From Bacteroidaceae bacterium (GTDB lineage: Bacteria > Bacteroidota > Bacteroidia > Bacteroidales > Bacteroidaceae), in the NCBI GenBank assembly GCA_017408685.1, contig JAFQUE010000093.1, positions 1-64,000 on the forward strand: a stretch of 64,000 bases of DNA, in the 5' to 3' direction. The position numbers and the translations under genes were made by a program. Under the pieces are notes generated by a model. That model was given only the letters and a program-made list of their open reading frames with translations, was not told the DNA's origin and ran no database searches. Each line of letters begins with the position of its first letter. Position 1 is the stretch's first letter. Shown here in pieces: positions 27,782-37,160 of the stretch.

Positions 27782-29034
27782 AAGGTTTCATCCATAAATA
27801 CCGCCATCTTCTGGAGAACTTCTTCTCCCTCTCGATACTTAATGGGCTGAATGTGCTGTTGCCTCTGGTGACGTTGCCGTATATCATTAGTGTGGTTGGC
27901 ATGCAAGGCTATGGTGCATACTCATATATATATGTTATAATACAATATATAATACTTTTCTGCACGTACGGATTTAACTTTTCTGCCACGAAGATGATTT
28001 CGCAGTGTCGCGATGACAAGGCAGCGGTGTCGCGCATATACAATGCCGTTACGACCAGCAAGGCGCTTATTGCAGTTGCCCTTCTTGCCGCCATGCTGCC
28101 TTTCTCCCGCTGGTTGCTGAAAGATTCCAGCGGTACATTGATGCTTGTGTATGGTCTTGGTATGGTTGCAGGCGATATCCTCACGCCTGTATGGCTCTTT
28201 CAGGGAATGGAGAAAATGAAGTACATGACAATAGTCAATGCGTCGTCAAAGATACTTTTTACTCTCCTTATATTTGTCCTGGTGCGGCGCAGCGAGGACT
28301 ATGAACTGCTTATCCTTTTCAACTCTTTTGGGTATATCCTTGCTGCTATTCTCAGCCTGCTACTTGTCCGCCGGCAGTTTGGTCTTAGGTTAGGAATGCC
28401 AAGGATGGCCGATGTCAAGGAGCAACTTAAGGAAGGCAGTGCTGTCTTCGCCTCTACTTTCGGCATGAACCTATACCGCAATGCAAATGTGTTCATCCTT
28501 AAGCAGTTTGCCGGCGATGAGGTTGTAGGTGTCTATTCTGCAGTAGAAAAGGTCATCAAAGGATTCCAGTCGCTGATATCGCCTGCGGCTCAGGCGCTCT
28601 TTCCTCATCTGAGCCTGCGATTTAAGGGACAGTCGGTAGAGCACAACGTGCGTCTTTTGCGCAGGATCGCGTTTCCGTTCACTGCATTTGTGCTTGCCGT
28701 ATCTGTGTGTGTATATTTCTTTGCCCCGCTAATCTCCTCGATATTGTGCGGCGAGGAACATGAGGCATGTGTGCCGCTTATGCGCATAATGGTGCCTGTA
28801 ATCCTTTTCGGAGAGATAAACTACCTTACAGGCATAGTAGGACTCATAAATATGAACGGGCAGAAACAATTTTTTGCCTCAGTCTTTGTGACGGGCGTTT
28901 TCAGTGTTATCTTTGTATTGATGACCGCGGGCCGTTATGGCGCAGGCGCTGCGGCCTGGGCAATGTCCTTGTCCGAAGTGCTGTTGTTCTGTCTGTGCCT
29001 TTTTAGTCTATACCGAATAAATGAACACAAATGA
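27778..29034 (+). CDS. oligosaccharide flippase (Wzx-like, MOP superfamily)
   Basis: A 418-residue flippase with about twelve helices that moves undecaprenyl-linked repeat units across the inner membrane. The N-terminal region (FFSLSILNGLNVLLPLVTLP, then YIISVVGMQGYGAY) is the usual polysaccharide biosynthesis family start. ATG 27778 is chosen because it overlaps the previous stop as ATGA; a longer in-frame reading would run back into the polymerase gene. The stop again overlaps the next gene by four bases. Confidence 0.9.
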   Translation: MKGFIHKYRHLLENFFSLSILNGLNVLLPLVTLPYIISVVGMQGYGAYSYIYVIIQYIILFCTYGFNFSATKMISQCRDDKAAVSRIYNAVTTSKALIAVALLAAMLPFSRWLLKDSSGTLMLVYGLGMVAGDILTPVWLFQGMEKMKYMTIVNASSKILFTLLIFVLVRRSEDYELLILFNSFGYILAAILSLLLVRRQFGLRLGMPRMADVKEQLKEGSAVFASTFGMNLYRNANVFILKQFAGDEVVGVYSAVEKVIKGFQSLISPAAQALFPHLSLRFKGQSVEHNVRLLRRIAFPFTAFVLAVSVCVYFFAPLISSILCGEEHEACVPLMRIMVPVILFGEINYLTGIVGLINMNGQKQFFASVFVTGVFSVIFVLMTAGRYGAGAAAWAMSLSEVLLFCLCLFSLYRINEHK

Positions 29035-29975
29035 CAGCAATTATAATACTTAACTGGAATGGTGCTGACGATACGTTGGCTTGCTTGGAATCATTGGCAG
29101 CAGCCGCTGGCGAATTTGTTGTGTATGTAGTGGACAACGGCTCTGCCGACGACTCTGTCTCCCGTATCCAATCATGGATTGACGAGCACAGAGAAGTGGA
29201 TGTCCGCTTGGTTTCACTGGACAGGAACTATGGCTTTGCAAAGGGAAACAATATGGGGTTGAAGGCAGCAAGTAAATTGGCTCCGGATAACTATCTGCTC
29301 CTCAATAATGATACAGAAGTAACCCCGGATTTTCTTGTGCGTTTACAGGAGTTCTCGGCGCGTCATCCACAATATCGTGTATTGACGCCAAAGATAAATT
29401 ACTATTACGACAAACAGAAAATATGGAATTGCGGCGGTAGACTCTTCTTCGGGTTCCGTAAATATTTTTATGCCGGATGTCCCGACTCAGCAGTCAAGGA
29501 GAATGGGCATATTGACATCTCGTTTGTAACGGGCTGTGCACTATTCTTCTATCCCGAACTGTTGAATGAGCACGGACATCTGCTCACAGAGCGCTTTTTC
29601 TTCGGTGAGGAGGATTTTGAATTCTCTATGCGTATGCAGAAGGGCAATATCCGTGTGGCATGTGTCCTTGATTCTCTTATATATCATAAGGTTGGTGCTT
29701 CGGGAAAAAGGATGCACCGTCCCGGAAAACTTTATCTGCACTATCTGAACCGTTTTATAGATGTGCGTCTGCACAAACCTGCGCTTTTCTATACATTTTG
29801 GAAAATTCTGAATCTGCCTTTATGCCTGCGCCATTTTTACATGGTAAACAATTCGCTTGGATTGGCGTGGAGAATGATGGGTCGATTACTTGCCGATGCG
29901 GCGAGAAAAGACCGGGTTACCCGTGATGATTTTGAATCCTTAGTAATAAGAAATGATTATTTCAAGAATATATGA
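29031..29975 (+). CDS. glycosyltransferase family 2
   Basis: A 314-residue GT-A enzyme that adds a sugar to the lipid-linked repeat unit in the cytoplasm. The N-terminal ILNWNGADDTLACLESL and VVDNGSADDS bind the nucleotide-sugar, and LLNNDTEVTPDFL supplies the DxD-type metal site (NNDTE). A later FFGEEDFEFSMRMQKG contains the conserved ED(x)E/D motif. It most resembles the rhamnosyltransferase-like branch of GT2. It overlaps its neighbours by four bases on each side. Confidence 0.88.
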   Translation: MTAIIILNWNGADDTLACLESLAAAAGEFVVYVVDNGSADDSVSRIQSWIDEHREVDVRLVSLDRNYGFAKGNNMGLKAASKLAPDNYLLLNNDTEVTPDFLVRLQEFSARHPQYRVLTPKINYYYDKQKIWNCGGRLFFGFRKYFYAGCPDSAVKENGHIDISFVTGCALFFYPELLNEHGHLLTERFFFGEEDFEFSMRMQKGNIRVACVLDSLIYHKVGASGKRMHRPGKLYLHYLNRFIDVRLHKPALFYTFWKILNLPLCLRHFYMVNNSLGLAWRMMGRLLADAARKDRVTRDDFESLVIRNDYFKNI

Positions 29976-31003
29976 AAAAGGAGATTTGGGGATTTAATCC
30001 TCCACCAATAGGGGGAATTTCTATCTATTGCAAACGCCTGACAGATAAACTGCACGCCAAGGATTGCGGCATTGTTATGCGTGACTTTGCCTGCTCCGGG
30101 AGCGGTTGCGACTATATTGTGGATGTGAGGTTCAAGTTGCTTGAGTTCCTTAAATTGATTTTCGTCTCTAAAAAACTTATACACGCTCAATTTACCAATT
30201 TCTATTTGTTGATGATGCTTTACCTATGCGGGTGGCGTCATAAGATAGTGCTTACCTTGCATAATCGCCGATTGATACTTTTGAGCGGATGGAAACGATG
30301 GGTTGTGAACCACCTGTTTAAACGCGTTGAATATGTGATATACAACGATCCCACATATACGCCTCTTTTGCAGGAAAAATTCGATATCGATGATTCGAAA
30401 ATAGTAATTCTCTCAGCTTATATATCTCCGGGTAATGATGAAATGAAAGGGTTGACTTCCGATATCACATCATTCTTGTCCCAGCACGAATATACAGTTT
30501 CGGCCAATGCGCACCGCGTGATACAGAATGTCTATGGCGACCTGTACGGAATAGACCAACTTATTTACATGATGGACAGGTTGGTCAACGAGAAAGGATT
30601 GGATGTTGGATTGGTGTTCTGTATCTCTGAAATATTCAATCATGAATACTATAATGAGTGTTGTGCAAGAATAAAGGAACTGGGTCTTGAATGTAATTTC
30701 CATTTTGTGATACAGTCACAGGTCAATGGTTTTGAGGTGTGGGCGGCTACCGACTTGTTTCTGCGTCCGACTATGTCCGATATGGAAGGAGTGTCAGTAA
30801 AAGAGGCGCTGCAATTCGGCACACCTGTAGTTGCCAGTGATGTGTGCATAAGACCCAAGGAGGCGGTGCTGTATAGAACAGGTGATGCTGAAGACCTGTT
30901 TGAGAAAGTATATCCTTTGCTGCAGCGTAAATCACGTGTTACATATAACCCAGAAGTGATAGTAGAGGATGAAATCCTGCGAATATATTCATTGTTCAGT
31001 TGA
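29972..31003 (+). CDS. glycosyltransferase family 4
   Basis: A 343-residue GT-B enzyme. The N-terminal PPPIGGISIYCKRL is the acceptor-side glycine motif and DMEGVSVKEALQFGTPVVAS is the E-x7-E nucleotide-sugar motif of GT4. The donor is unknown. From this gene onward the DNA is visibly richer in A and T than in the core genes (not calculated), consistent with the variable part of a polysaccharide locus. The start overlaps the previous stop. Confidence 0.85.
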   Translation: MKKEIWGFNPPPIGGISIYCKRLTDKLHAKDCGIVMRDFACSGSGCDYIVDVRFKLLEFLKLIFVSKKLIHAQFTNFYLLMMLYLCGWRHKIVLTLHNRRLILLSGWKRWVVNHLFKRVEYVIYNDPTYTPLLQEKFDIDDSKIVILSAYISPGNDEMKGLTSDITSFLSQHEYTVSANAHRVIQNVYGDLYGIDQLIYMMDRLVNEKGLDVGLVFCISEIFNHEYYNECCARIKELGLECNFHFVIQSQVNGFEVWAATDLFLRPTMSDMEGVSVKEALQFGTPVVASDVCIRPKEAVLYRTGDAEDLFEKVYPLLQRKSRVTYNPEVIVEDEILRIYSLFS

Positions 31004-32631
31004 TGTTTGTTCTTATGTCTTTGTCTAGATATTATCATACAGTAAAATATCTGAAATCGGAACAGATTTTTTTCCAGATATTCTACAAGTTGTCTGCTCG
31101 CCTTCGTCGTTTATTTGGACTTCGGGAGAAATATGTTTTGTATAAGCACGGAAATGATATAAAATTCCTCCCTTTCCCTGAAAAAAGAGAGTCATATAAA
31201 GGTGATGCGACTTTTGAATTTTTGAATCTTTCTCATAGATTCAGTGGCGCGTGGGACGATCGTTCGTTGGGTGACCTGTGGCGTTATAATCTCAATTATA
31301 TGGATTTTATACTGCAACCAGGCCTGGATATGCATGATGCGATGTCATGGATTGAGGATTTTATAGATGCAGTGCCAAGGAATGCGATTGCGTCCGACCC
31401 CTATCCCATTTCCTTGCGGGGAATCAACTGGATTAAATTCTTGTCAAAGAATCGGCTCGACATCCCTACGGAACAACTCGTCAAAATCGACACTTTCCTA
31501 TATTCGCAATATCGTGTCTTATGCAAGCGTACAGAACGCCATTTGCTTGCAAACCACTATTTGGAGAATGGCTTTTCATTGTTGTTCGCGGCTGTATATT
31601 TTCATGATCCTACCTTTTGGAAAAAGGCAAAATATATAGTTGAAAGTCAGTTGAAAGAACAAATCATGAATGATGGCGCTCACTATGAGTTGAGCCCGAT
31701 GTATCATTGTATTATTCTTGAACGTGTTATTGATTGTTGCAATCTTTTGCATTGCGTTGATGACACTCTTTTTGATGGCCTAACCGGACTAAGAACTGCT
31801 CTTTGCGAAAAAGCCTCTCTGATGTTGGCCTGGCTCGATGCTATTGTTACCAAAGATGGTAGTATCCCGTTGTTGAACGATTCTGCCAATGGTGTAGCCC
31901 TGTCACCGGCAGCTCTTCGTGAATACGCGGCGCGTTTAGGTCTGAAATGGGACAAGGGCATTTTGGGTGATAGTGGCTATCGGCATGTTGTATCTTCTCA
32001 TTATGAGGCAATACTTGATATGGCACCACTTGGCGCATCGTATAATTTGGGGCACGCTCATGCTGATAGCTCTACATTTCTGTTATGGGTAAACGGGAGC
32101 GAATTGATTGTGGATACCGGTACATCAACTTATAATTCCGGCAAGCAAAGGGATTATGAGCGTTCTACACGCGCACACAATACTGTGGTTGTTGATGATG
32201 AAAACTCGTCAAACGTGTGGGGGGCTTTCCGTTGTGCCCAGCGTGCAAGAACAATTATAAAGAAAGATGGTCCGGCTGTATTTGCCATAGAACATGATGG
32301 TTACCTCTCTAAAGGTATGAACTGCAACCGTTGTTTTGTGTGTAATGAAAACTCGTTTGAAATAGAGGATAGTGTCTTGGGAAAGAATAAATTCAGAGTA
32401 GAGGCTTTTTTCCATTTGTCACCCGATGTGCAGGTGGTGAGTGTAGAAGATAACCGTGTGGTTACAGACAGGGCCGTATTTAGCTTTGAAGGACATCACT
32501 CATTGTACTTGTCATGTGTTGATGTTGCAACTGAATATAATTTGTTGAGTCTGTCACAATGTATTCAGGTTTGTTTTACAGATAAATTGCATACAACAAT
32601 CAATGGATTTGGGGCTATTCCTGGAAATTGA
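31003..32631 (+). CDS. heparinase II/III family protein
   Basis: A 542-residue protein. The N-terminal half is an alpha/alpha toroid (with AISWIEDFIDAVP-like repeats and LLANHYLENGFSLLFAAVYF), and the C-terminal half, beginning near LGHAHADSSTFLLWVNG, is the Heparinase II/III beta-sandwich. The stretch ELIVDTGTSTYNSGKQRDYERSTRAHNT holds the usual tyrosine and histidine candidates. The family contains lyases that cleave uronic-acid polymers. No signal peptide is seen, so it may act on the polymer or its precursor inside the cell, or be exported some other way. ATG 31003 overlaps the previous stop. Confidence 0.88.
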   Translation: MFVLMSLSRYYHTVKYLKSEQIFFQIFYKLSARLRRLFGLREKYVLYKHGNDIKFLPFPEKRESYKGDATFEFLNLSHRFSGAWDDRSLGDLWRYNLNYMDFILQPGLDMHDAMSWIEDFIDAVPRNAIASDPYPISLRGINWIKFLSKNRLDIPTEQLVKIDTFLYSQYRVLCKRTERHLLANHYLENGFSLLFAAVYFHDPTFWKKAKYIVESQLKEQIMNDGAHYELSPMYHCIILERVIDCCNLLHCVDDTLFDGLTGLRTALCEKASLMLAWLDAIVTKDGSIPLLNDSANGVALSPAALREYAARLGLKWDKGILGDSGYRHVVSSHYEAILDMAPLGASYNLGHAHADSSTFLLWVNGSELIVDTGTSTYNSGKQRDYERSTRAHNTVVVDDENSSNVWGAFRCAQRARTIIKKDGPAVFAIEHDGYLSKGMNCNRCFVCNENSFEIEDSVLGKNKFRVEAFFHLSPDVQVVSVEDNRVVTDRAVFSFEGHHSLYLSCVDVATEYNLLSLSQCIQVCFTDKLHTTINGFGAIPGN

Positions 32632-32688
32632 TTTTGCAATCAAATGATATTTAATCGTATTTTAGAGCCGTCGGTAAAGTAAAATGAT

Positions 32689-32696
32689 TATTTTTG
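32689..32696 (+). promoter_or_regulatory. possible -7 element before the two-domain oxidoreductase gene
   Basis: TATTTTTG matches TAnnTTTG 22 bases before the start; no TTTG box is found at the right distance. Confidence 0.35.
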
Positions 32697-32717
32697 TAGG
32701 TGTAAGCATTATATATT

Positions 32718-34838
32718 ATGAAACAGATTATACAGGATTTGAAGTCGGGTAAAACCATTTTGGAGGAAGTTCCGGTTCCTAATGTAAAGGCTGGTTGCGT
32801 GCTTGTCAGGACAACTCGTACTCTGGTGTCTCTTGGTACTGAACGCATGTTAGTGGAATTTGGTAAGGCAAATCTTATAGACAAGGCTCGTCAACAGCCC
32901 GATAAGGTAAAACAGGTTTTGGATAAACTGAAAACTGACGGTATATTGCCTACATTGGAGGCAGTGTTCAATAAATTAGGTCAGCCCCTCCCTTTAGGCT
33001 ATTGCAATGTCGGACGTGTAATAGCTGTTGGCAAGGGTGTTACAGAATTTGTTGTAGGTGACCGAGTTGCATCAAATGGTAATCATGCCGAATATGTGTG
33101 CGTACCAAAGAATCTTGTGGCAAAGGTGCCAGATGATGTAAGCGATGAAGAAGCTGCTTTTACGGTTATTGGTTCTATCGGCCTGGAGGGAATCCGTTTG
33201 TTCAAGCCTGAATTGGGAGAAACAGTAGTCGTGACAGGCCTGGGCTTGATTGGATTGGTTGTTTGTCAATTGTTGCTGGCCAATGGATGTCGTGTAATCG
33301 GTATCGATTTTGACCAGCAAAAAGTAGACATAGCCAATGCAAAAGGTGTCCTGGCAATAAATCCCGCTAATGGCATCGACCCTGTGAAATATGTGGCAGA
33401 GGTGACAAATAATGTCGGCGCCGATGGAGTTATAATTACAGCTTCGGCAAAAACAGATGATATAATGCATCAGGCTTGTGAAATGTCCCGTAAACGTGGA
33501 CGTATAATCCTTGTTGGTGTTGTAGGTCTTAATCTGCGTCGTGACGATTTCTATAAAAAGGAGCTTACATTCCAGGTTTCTTGTTCATATGGTGCAGGAC
33601 GTTACGATGAAGATTATGAGAACAAGGGACACGACTATCCGTTGCCGTATGTGCGTTGGACAGAGAAACGTAACTTTGAGACAATTCTGCATGCTATCTC
33701 AATGGGTGGGCTTGATGTGAAATCGCTTATTACAGAAGAAGTGGAACTTCAGGATTATATTGATATATATGGAGATATGCGTAAGCGTGGCTCTATTGCA
33801 TCGATTCTTAAATTCCCCGAGGAGAGCAAGATTGAACGTGTCATTCCGATCGAAGGCTCTAAGTTTAAACCGGGTAATGGCAAAATTGGAATTATTGGTG
33901 CCGGTAATTATACATCGAGCACCGTTATACCGGCTCTAAAAGCAGCAAAAGCAAATATTAAATATATTGCCAGTGCAGGAGGCCTTAATGCAAAGATACT
34001 GGCTAAAAAAGTTGGCGCAGAATGTGCTACATCTGATTATCATGAGATTCTAAATGATAAAGAGGTAGATATGGTAATTGTTACTACGCGTCATAATATG
34101 CATGCAAGGATGGTAATTGAAGCATTGCGCGCAGGAAAGAGCGTTTTTGTAGAGAAACCTTTATGCCTGAACAAGAGTGAGCTTGAAGAAATAAAGGACG
34201 TATACAAGTCGGTTCCTGAAGGCGTGACGCTTACTGTCGGTTTCAATCGTCGTTTTTCGCCATTTGCAACCAAATTGAAGCAGCTTGTCGGTGATGGTCC
34301 AAAGAATATTGTGGCTACAATGAATGCCGGTTTTATTCCTTCTGATATGTGGGTGCATGATTTGGCTGTCGGTGGCGGACGTATAATCGGCGAAGCATGC
34401 CATTTCATTGATCTCTGTTCATATATCGCAGGCAGTCGTGTAACGGCTGTGTGTATGAATGCGATGGGTGTTAACCCTGAAGAAAATACAGATAACGCAA
34501 CAATTATGCTACGCTATGAAAATGGTACAAATGCTGTTATCAACTATTTTGCCAACGGCTCAAAATCATATGCAAAAGAACGAGTTGAGGTATACTCGCA
34601 AGAGCGTGTGCTTGTCCTGGACAATTGGCGTAAGTTGCAAGGATTTGGAGTGAAAGGTTTTTCCAAAAAGTCGGCAGCTATGGATAAGGGACATAAGAAC
34701 GAGTTTATGCTTCTTAATGAGCGTATGCTTAAAGGTGGTGATGCGCTGATTCCGTTTGACAGCCTTGTTAATACTACATTGGCTTCTTTTGCTGCGATTG
34801 ATTCTTTGAAAGAAGGCAAGTGGATTGAGATTCGATAA
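32718..34838 (+). CDS. bi-domain oxidoreductase (MDR-type dehydrogenase fused to Gfo/Idh/MocA)
   Basis: A 706-residue fusion of two NAD(P)-binding enzymes. Residues 1-370 are a medium-chain dehydrogenase (GYCNVGRVIAVGKGVTEFVVGDRV, Rossmann motif GLGLIGLVVCQ). The usual catalytic zinc cysteine of this family is replaced by serine in LVSLGTERM and the structural zinc lobe is missing. Residues 390-706 are a Gfo/Idh/MocA oxidoreductase with GIIGAGNYTSSTVIPALKAA and the EKPLC motif at the catalytic lysine. Such fusions occur in polysaccharide clusters, often beside heparinase-family genes. A sugar or nucleotide-sugar oxidation/epimerisation role is inferred, not shown. Confidence 0.88.
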   Translation: MKQIIQDLKSGKTILEEVPVPNVKAGCVLVRTTRTLVSLGTERMLVEFGKANLIDKARQQPDKVKQVLDKLKTDGILPTLEAVFNKLGQPLPLGYCNVGRVIAVGKGVTEFVVGDRVASNGNHAEYVCVPKNLVAKVPDDVSDEEAAFTVIGSIGLEGIRLFKPELGETVVVTGLGLIGLVVCQLLLANGCRVIGIDFDQQKVDIANAKGVLAINPANGIDPVKYVAEVTNNVGADGVIITASAKTDDIMHQACEMSRKRGRIILVGVVGLNLRRDDFYKKELTFQVSCSYGAGRYDEDYENKGHDYPLPYVRWTEKRNFETILHAISMGGLDVKSLITEEVELQDYIDIYGDMRKRGSIASILKFPEESKIERVIPIEGSKFKPGNGKIGIIGAGNYTSSTVIPALKAAKANIKYIASAGGLNAKILAKKVGAECATSDYHEILNDKEVDMVIVTTRHNMHARMVIEALRAGKSVFVEKPLCLNKSELEEIKDVYKSVPEGVTLTVGFNRRFSPFATKLKQLVGDGPKNIVATMNAGFIPSDMWVHDLAVGGGRIIGEACHFIDLCSYIAGSRVTAVCMNAMGVNPEENTDNATIMLRYENGTNAVINYFANGSKSYAKERVEVYSQERVLVLDNWRKLQGFGVKGFSKKSAAMDKGHKNEFMLLNERMLKGGDALIPFDSLVNTTLASFAAIDSLKEGKWIEIR

Positions 34839-34859
34839 TATTTGTATAAAACCAATGTG

Positions 34860-34896
34860 TTTTGGCAAGGAGTTTACTTCTTGCCAAAATTGTTTT
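34860..34896 (+). terminator. terminator after the oxidoreductase gene
   Basis: TTTTGGCAAG (34860-34869) and CTTGCCAAAA (34880-34889) form a 10-bp stem followed by TTGTTTTG, 21 bases after the stop. Confidence 0.7.
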
Positions 34897-35008
34897 GTTA
34901 TATTCTATATATGACAAACGCAAGAACCAATTATATTGACTTGCCTACAACATCATCTTCATCCTGTGCTATATGGTAAAAAGCGCAAGCAAAGGGCATA
35001 ATGCCATT

Positions 35009-35455
35009 TTAATATTTCTTTAGGGATATACGTGTCTTCTCCGAACTCAACACCAAAGAACTTCTGTTTAGTTCTTCTACAGCAAACGTGTTGTACAACT
35101 CGTACAGGCCAAATTTTTCAAGTTCTGATAATGGGGCCTGCTTGCCGTTCCTGTCGAGGTAGATGCGGAAATCTGTCATATATATCGAGTCGTTCTCGTG
35201 AGTGAAATATGCAATATAATTCTCTTTTGACTGTCCTGTAGGGGTTTCTGGTGATGTATATGAAACGAGAACAAGTTCTCTTTGGAATGAGTAGTAGGTA
35301 TCGCCATTGCAATATGTGATGTCGCCCGTCTCTTTATTCTCGATAGTTGACACTTGCCAAAAACCATCCAAATCTCCATGTATTTGGTAGCTTTCGCATG
35401 ATGATATCAAAATAATGATAACCAGTGCTAACGATTTGTATATTTGTCTTTTCAT
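35009..35455 (-). CDS. small lipoprotein, possibly lipocalin-like
   Basis: A 148-residue protein with a lipoprotein signal peptide (lipobox IISSC, cysteine at residue 20). The mature part has alternating beta-strand character, beginning HGDLDGFWQVSTIE, which recalls the short lipocalin-like lipoproteins of Bacteroidetes, with a repeated 'short W/Y plus Gly' start. It lies five bases downstream of wzi on the same strand and may be its partner in the outer membrane. I do not assign a function. Confidence 0.7.
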   Translation of the reverse strand: MKRQIYKSLALVIIILISSCESYQIHGDLDGFWQVSTIENKETGDITYCNGDTYYSFQRELVLVSYTSPETPTGQSKENYIAYFTHENDSIYMTDFRIYLDRNGKQAPLSELEKFGLYELYNTFAVEELNRSSLVLSSEKTRISLKKY

Positions 35456-35460
35456 TTTTT

Positions 35461-36999
35461 TTATTTATTGCTTAACCATCCCTCTTTGCAAATGGATAGC
35501 ATACCTCCAAAATTATTGCCTATAAGACGGCTATGGTCATAGGCGATAGCTCCTGTGAATTTCCACCCCTTCCACTTTTGGGGTGTAAAGGTGATTTCTC
35601 CCATTATGCTCAACTGCGAGAGGGGGTCGGGTAGCGGGTCTTCGTATGACCCCCAGTGTCTGGTCCATGAACCCATTACACGATAATGTATAGTCTCGCA
35701 TGGTGTGCCGTCAAATCCAATATGGTGTGATTGTATGCGTGAGTATGGCATGGTCATGTTTGATTCCTTGTTGTACAATGGTGACAATGTATGCGGATTG
35801 CACATGGCCATTCCCCAGTGTTGCCACGACTGGTAGTAACTGTGTGTGTAATACCAGTCCTTGCCGCCTGCCTGTCCCATCATGTCGCCCGAAGGGTTCT
35901 GGAGGATTGGCCCGCTCTGGTCACGCGAGGTTATGAACTCATACACAACGGTGCTGATAATCCTGTTCTTTGGCACAACAAGTTCCATACCTATCAGGAA
36001 GTCTCTCCATGGAAGGTAAGTTATCATCTGTTTTTTGCCGTCTCGGTTGTAGTGGTAGTCAAACCCAAACATTCCCGAATGGTCCTCGAAGTAATGCTCA
36101 TAGTATGCTTTAACCTTCCATCCGCATTTTCTGTAGTCAAATGCAAGGTGCCAACTGCCAAAGACATTGCCGTTTATGTTGGTTTGGTCCATTTCTGTGG
36201 ATTTGCTGCCTCCTGCCATTGGGATGAACGCTTTCAGATACTCCTCGTATGTGTGCGGCAAGTCATGGATTATGACGTCTCCACCGGTTCTCTTTTCCCA
36301 TACCCGTCCGCCGAACTGGGTGTACATCTCCAATCCCATCTCCACAGCAAAGGGAAACCTTTCCTGTTTTCCAATCTTTATGAATGCGCTCTTCTCATGG
36401 AAAAGCACTTTGTCGGTGTACCTGCTTTGGAGTGGAGCATTGCTCATGTGTTCTCTTTGGAAAGCTCCATCCGTTTGCCAACCATAACTCAAATGACCTT
36501 TTACATGCAACCAGCTGTTGAACAACCATTTTGCTGTTGTGTACTCGTTTATCCCAAACCTTATTTGCGGAATTGGTCGTGCATTAGGAGAAAAGGTTAG
36601 ACCGCCACCGCTCAGTGTACAGTGCTTGTTCTCGCTCCATCGTTCTTTACTGCCGAAACTCAGTTCCCAACAGTTGTATTTGATGTCTGCGTAAAGCTGC
36701 TGCACATAGAATGGCGAATAGTGGTTCCACGCACCGGCCAGTTCAATTCCATATGCCCATGTGAATCCCTTTTTCTCTTCAAAATCACGGAATATCCCGG
36801 CGCTGAGATACGCACTATTGCTTTCCAATGAGGATAAACCATGCCTGTTGCTTGCAATCCAAAATGGCGAATGTTCCCCTTTGGATATAATTGCATTTGC
36901 TTGAATTTCGTATCTTATTTTCCCAAATTCATCTTTTTGTGCTTTGGCCGGCAATACTGACAGTAACATAAAAAGTATGAATATCCTGGAATAGTTCAT
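35461..36999 (-). CDS. capsule assembly Wzi family outer-membrane protein
   Basis: A 512-residue protein with a signal peptide cut near AKA|QKDEFG. The rest shows repeated amphipathic strands rich in Trp, Tyr and His (GEHSPFWIASNRHGL, YSPFYVQQLYADIKYNC, KWYYTHSYYQSWQHWG-like), which fits the 18-strand Wzi barrel that holds capsule at the cell surface. It is the first gene of a two-gene minus-strand unit within the polysaccharide locus and is divergent from a glycosyltransferase gene. Confidence 0.88.
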   Translation of the reverse strand: MNYSRIFILFMLLSVLPAKAQKDEFGKIRYEIQANAIISKGEHSPFWIASNRHGLSSLESNSAYLSAGIFRDFEEKKGFTWAYGIELAGAWNHYSPFYVQQLYADIKYNCWELSFGSKERWSENKHCTLSGGGLTFSPNARPIPQIRFGINEYTTAKWLFNSWLHVKGHLSYGWQTDGAFQREHMSNAPLQSRYTDKVLFHEKSAFIKIGKQERFPFAVEMGLEMYTQFGGRVWEKRTGGDVIIHDLPHTYEEYLKAFIPMAGGSKSTEMDQTNINGNVFGSWHLAFDYRKCGWKVKAYYEHYFEDHSGMFGFDYHYNRDGKKQMITYLPWRDFLIGMELVVPKNRIISTVVYEFITSRDQSGPILQNPSGDMMGQAGGKDWYYTHSYYQSWQHWGMAMCNPHTLSPLYNKESNMTMPYSRIQSHHIGFDGTPCETIHYRVMGSWTRHWGSYEDPLPDPLSQLSIMGEITFTPQKWKGWKFTGAIAYDHSRLIGNNFGGMLSICKEGWLSNK

Positions 37000-37025
37000 T
37001 CTGTAGGTCTGTTTTTTGTTTACGG

Positions 37026-37033
37026 CAAATATA
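37026..37033 (-). promoter_or_regulatory. -7 element of wzi
   Basis: On the minus strand TATATTTG matches TAnnTTTG 27 bases before the wzi start. The -33 region reads ATTT after a 19-base spacer. Confidence 0.5.
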
Positions 37034-37089
37034 GGTCATTAATTTGTATATTAAATTATGACGTCCTTTTTTTTTTAATATAATGTTTA

Positions 37090-37097
37090 TACCTTTG
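37090..37097 (+). promoter_or_regulatory. -7 element of the divergent glycosyltransferase gene
   Basis: TACCTTTG matches TAnnTTTG; a TTTT lies 19 bases upstream in an oligo-T run (37067-37076). The leader to the start codon at 37161 is about 60 bases. Confidence 0.5.
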
Positions 37098-37160
37098 CAA
37101 GTCATTAGAAACCTGCTCCTCTATTTTGGGCGTTCAATGTGTTAAAGTATAATCGCATTA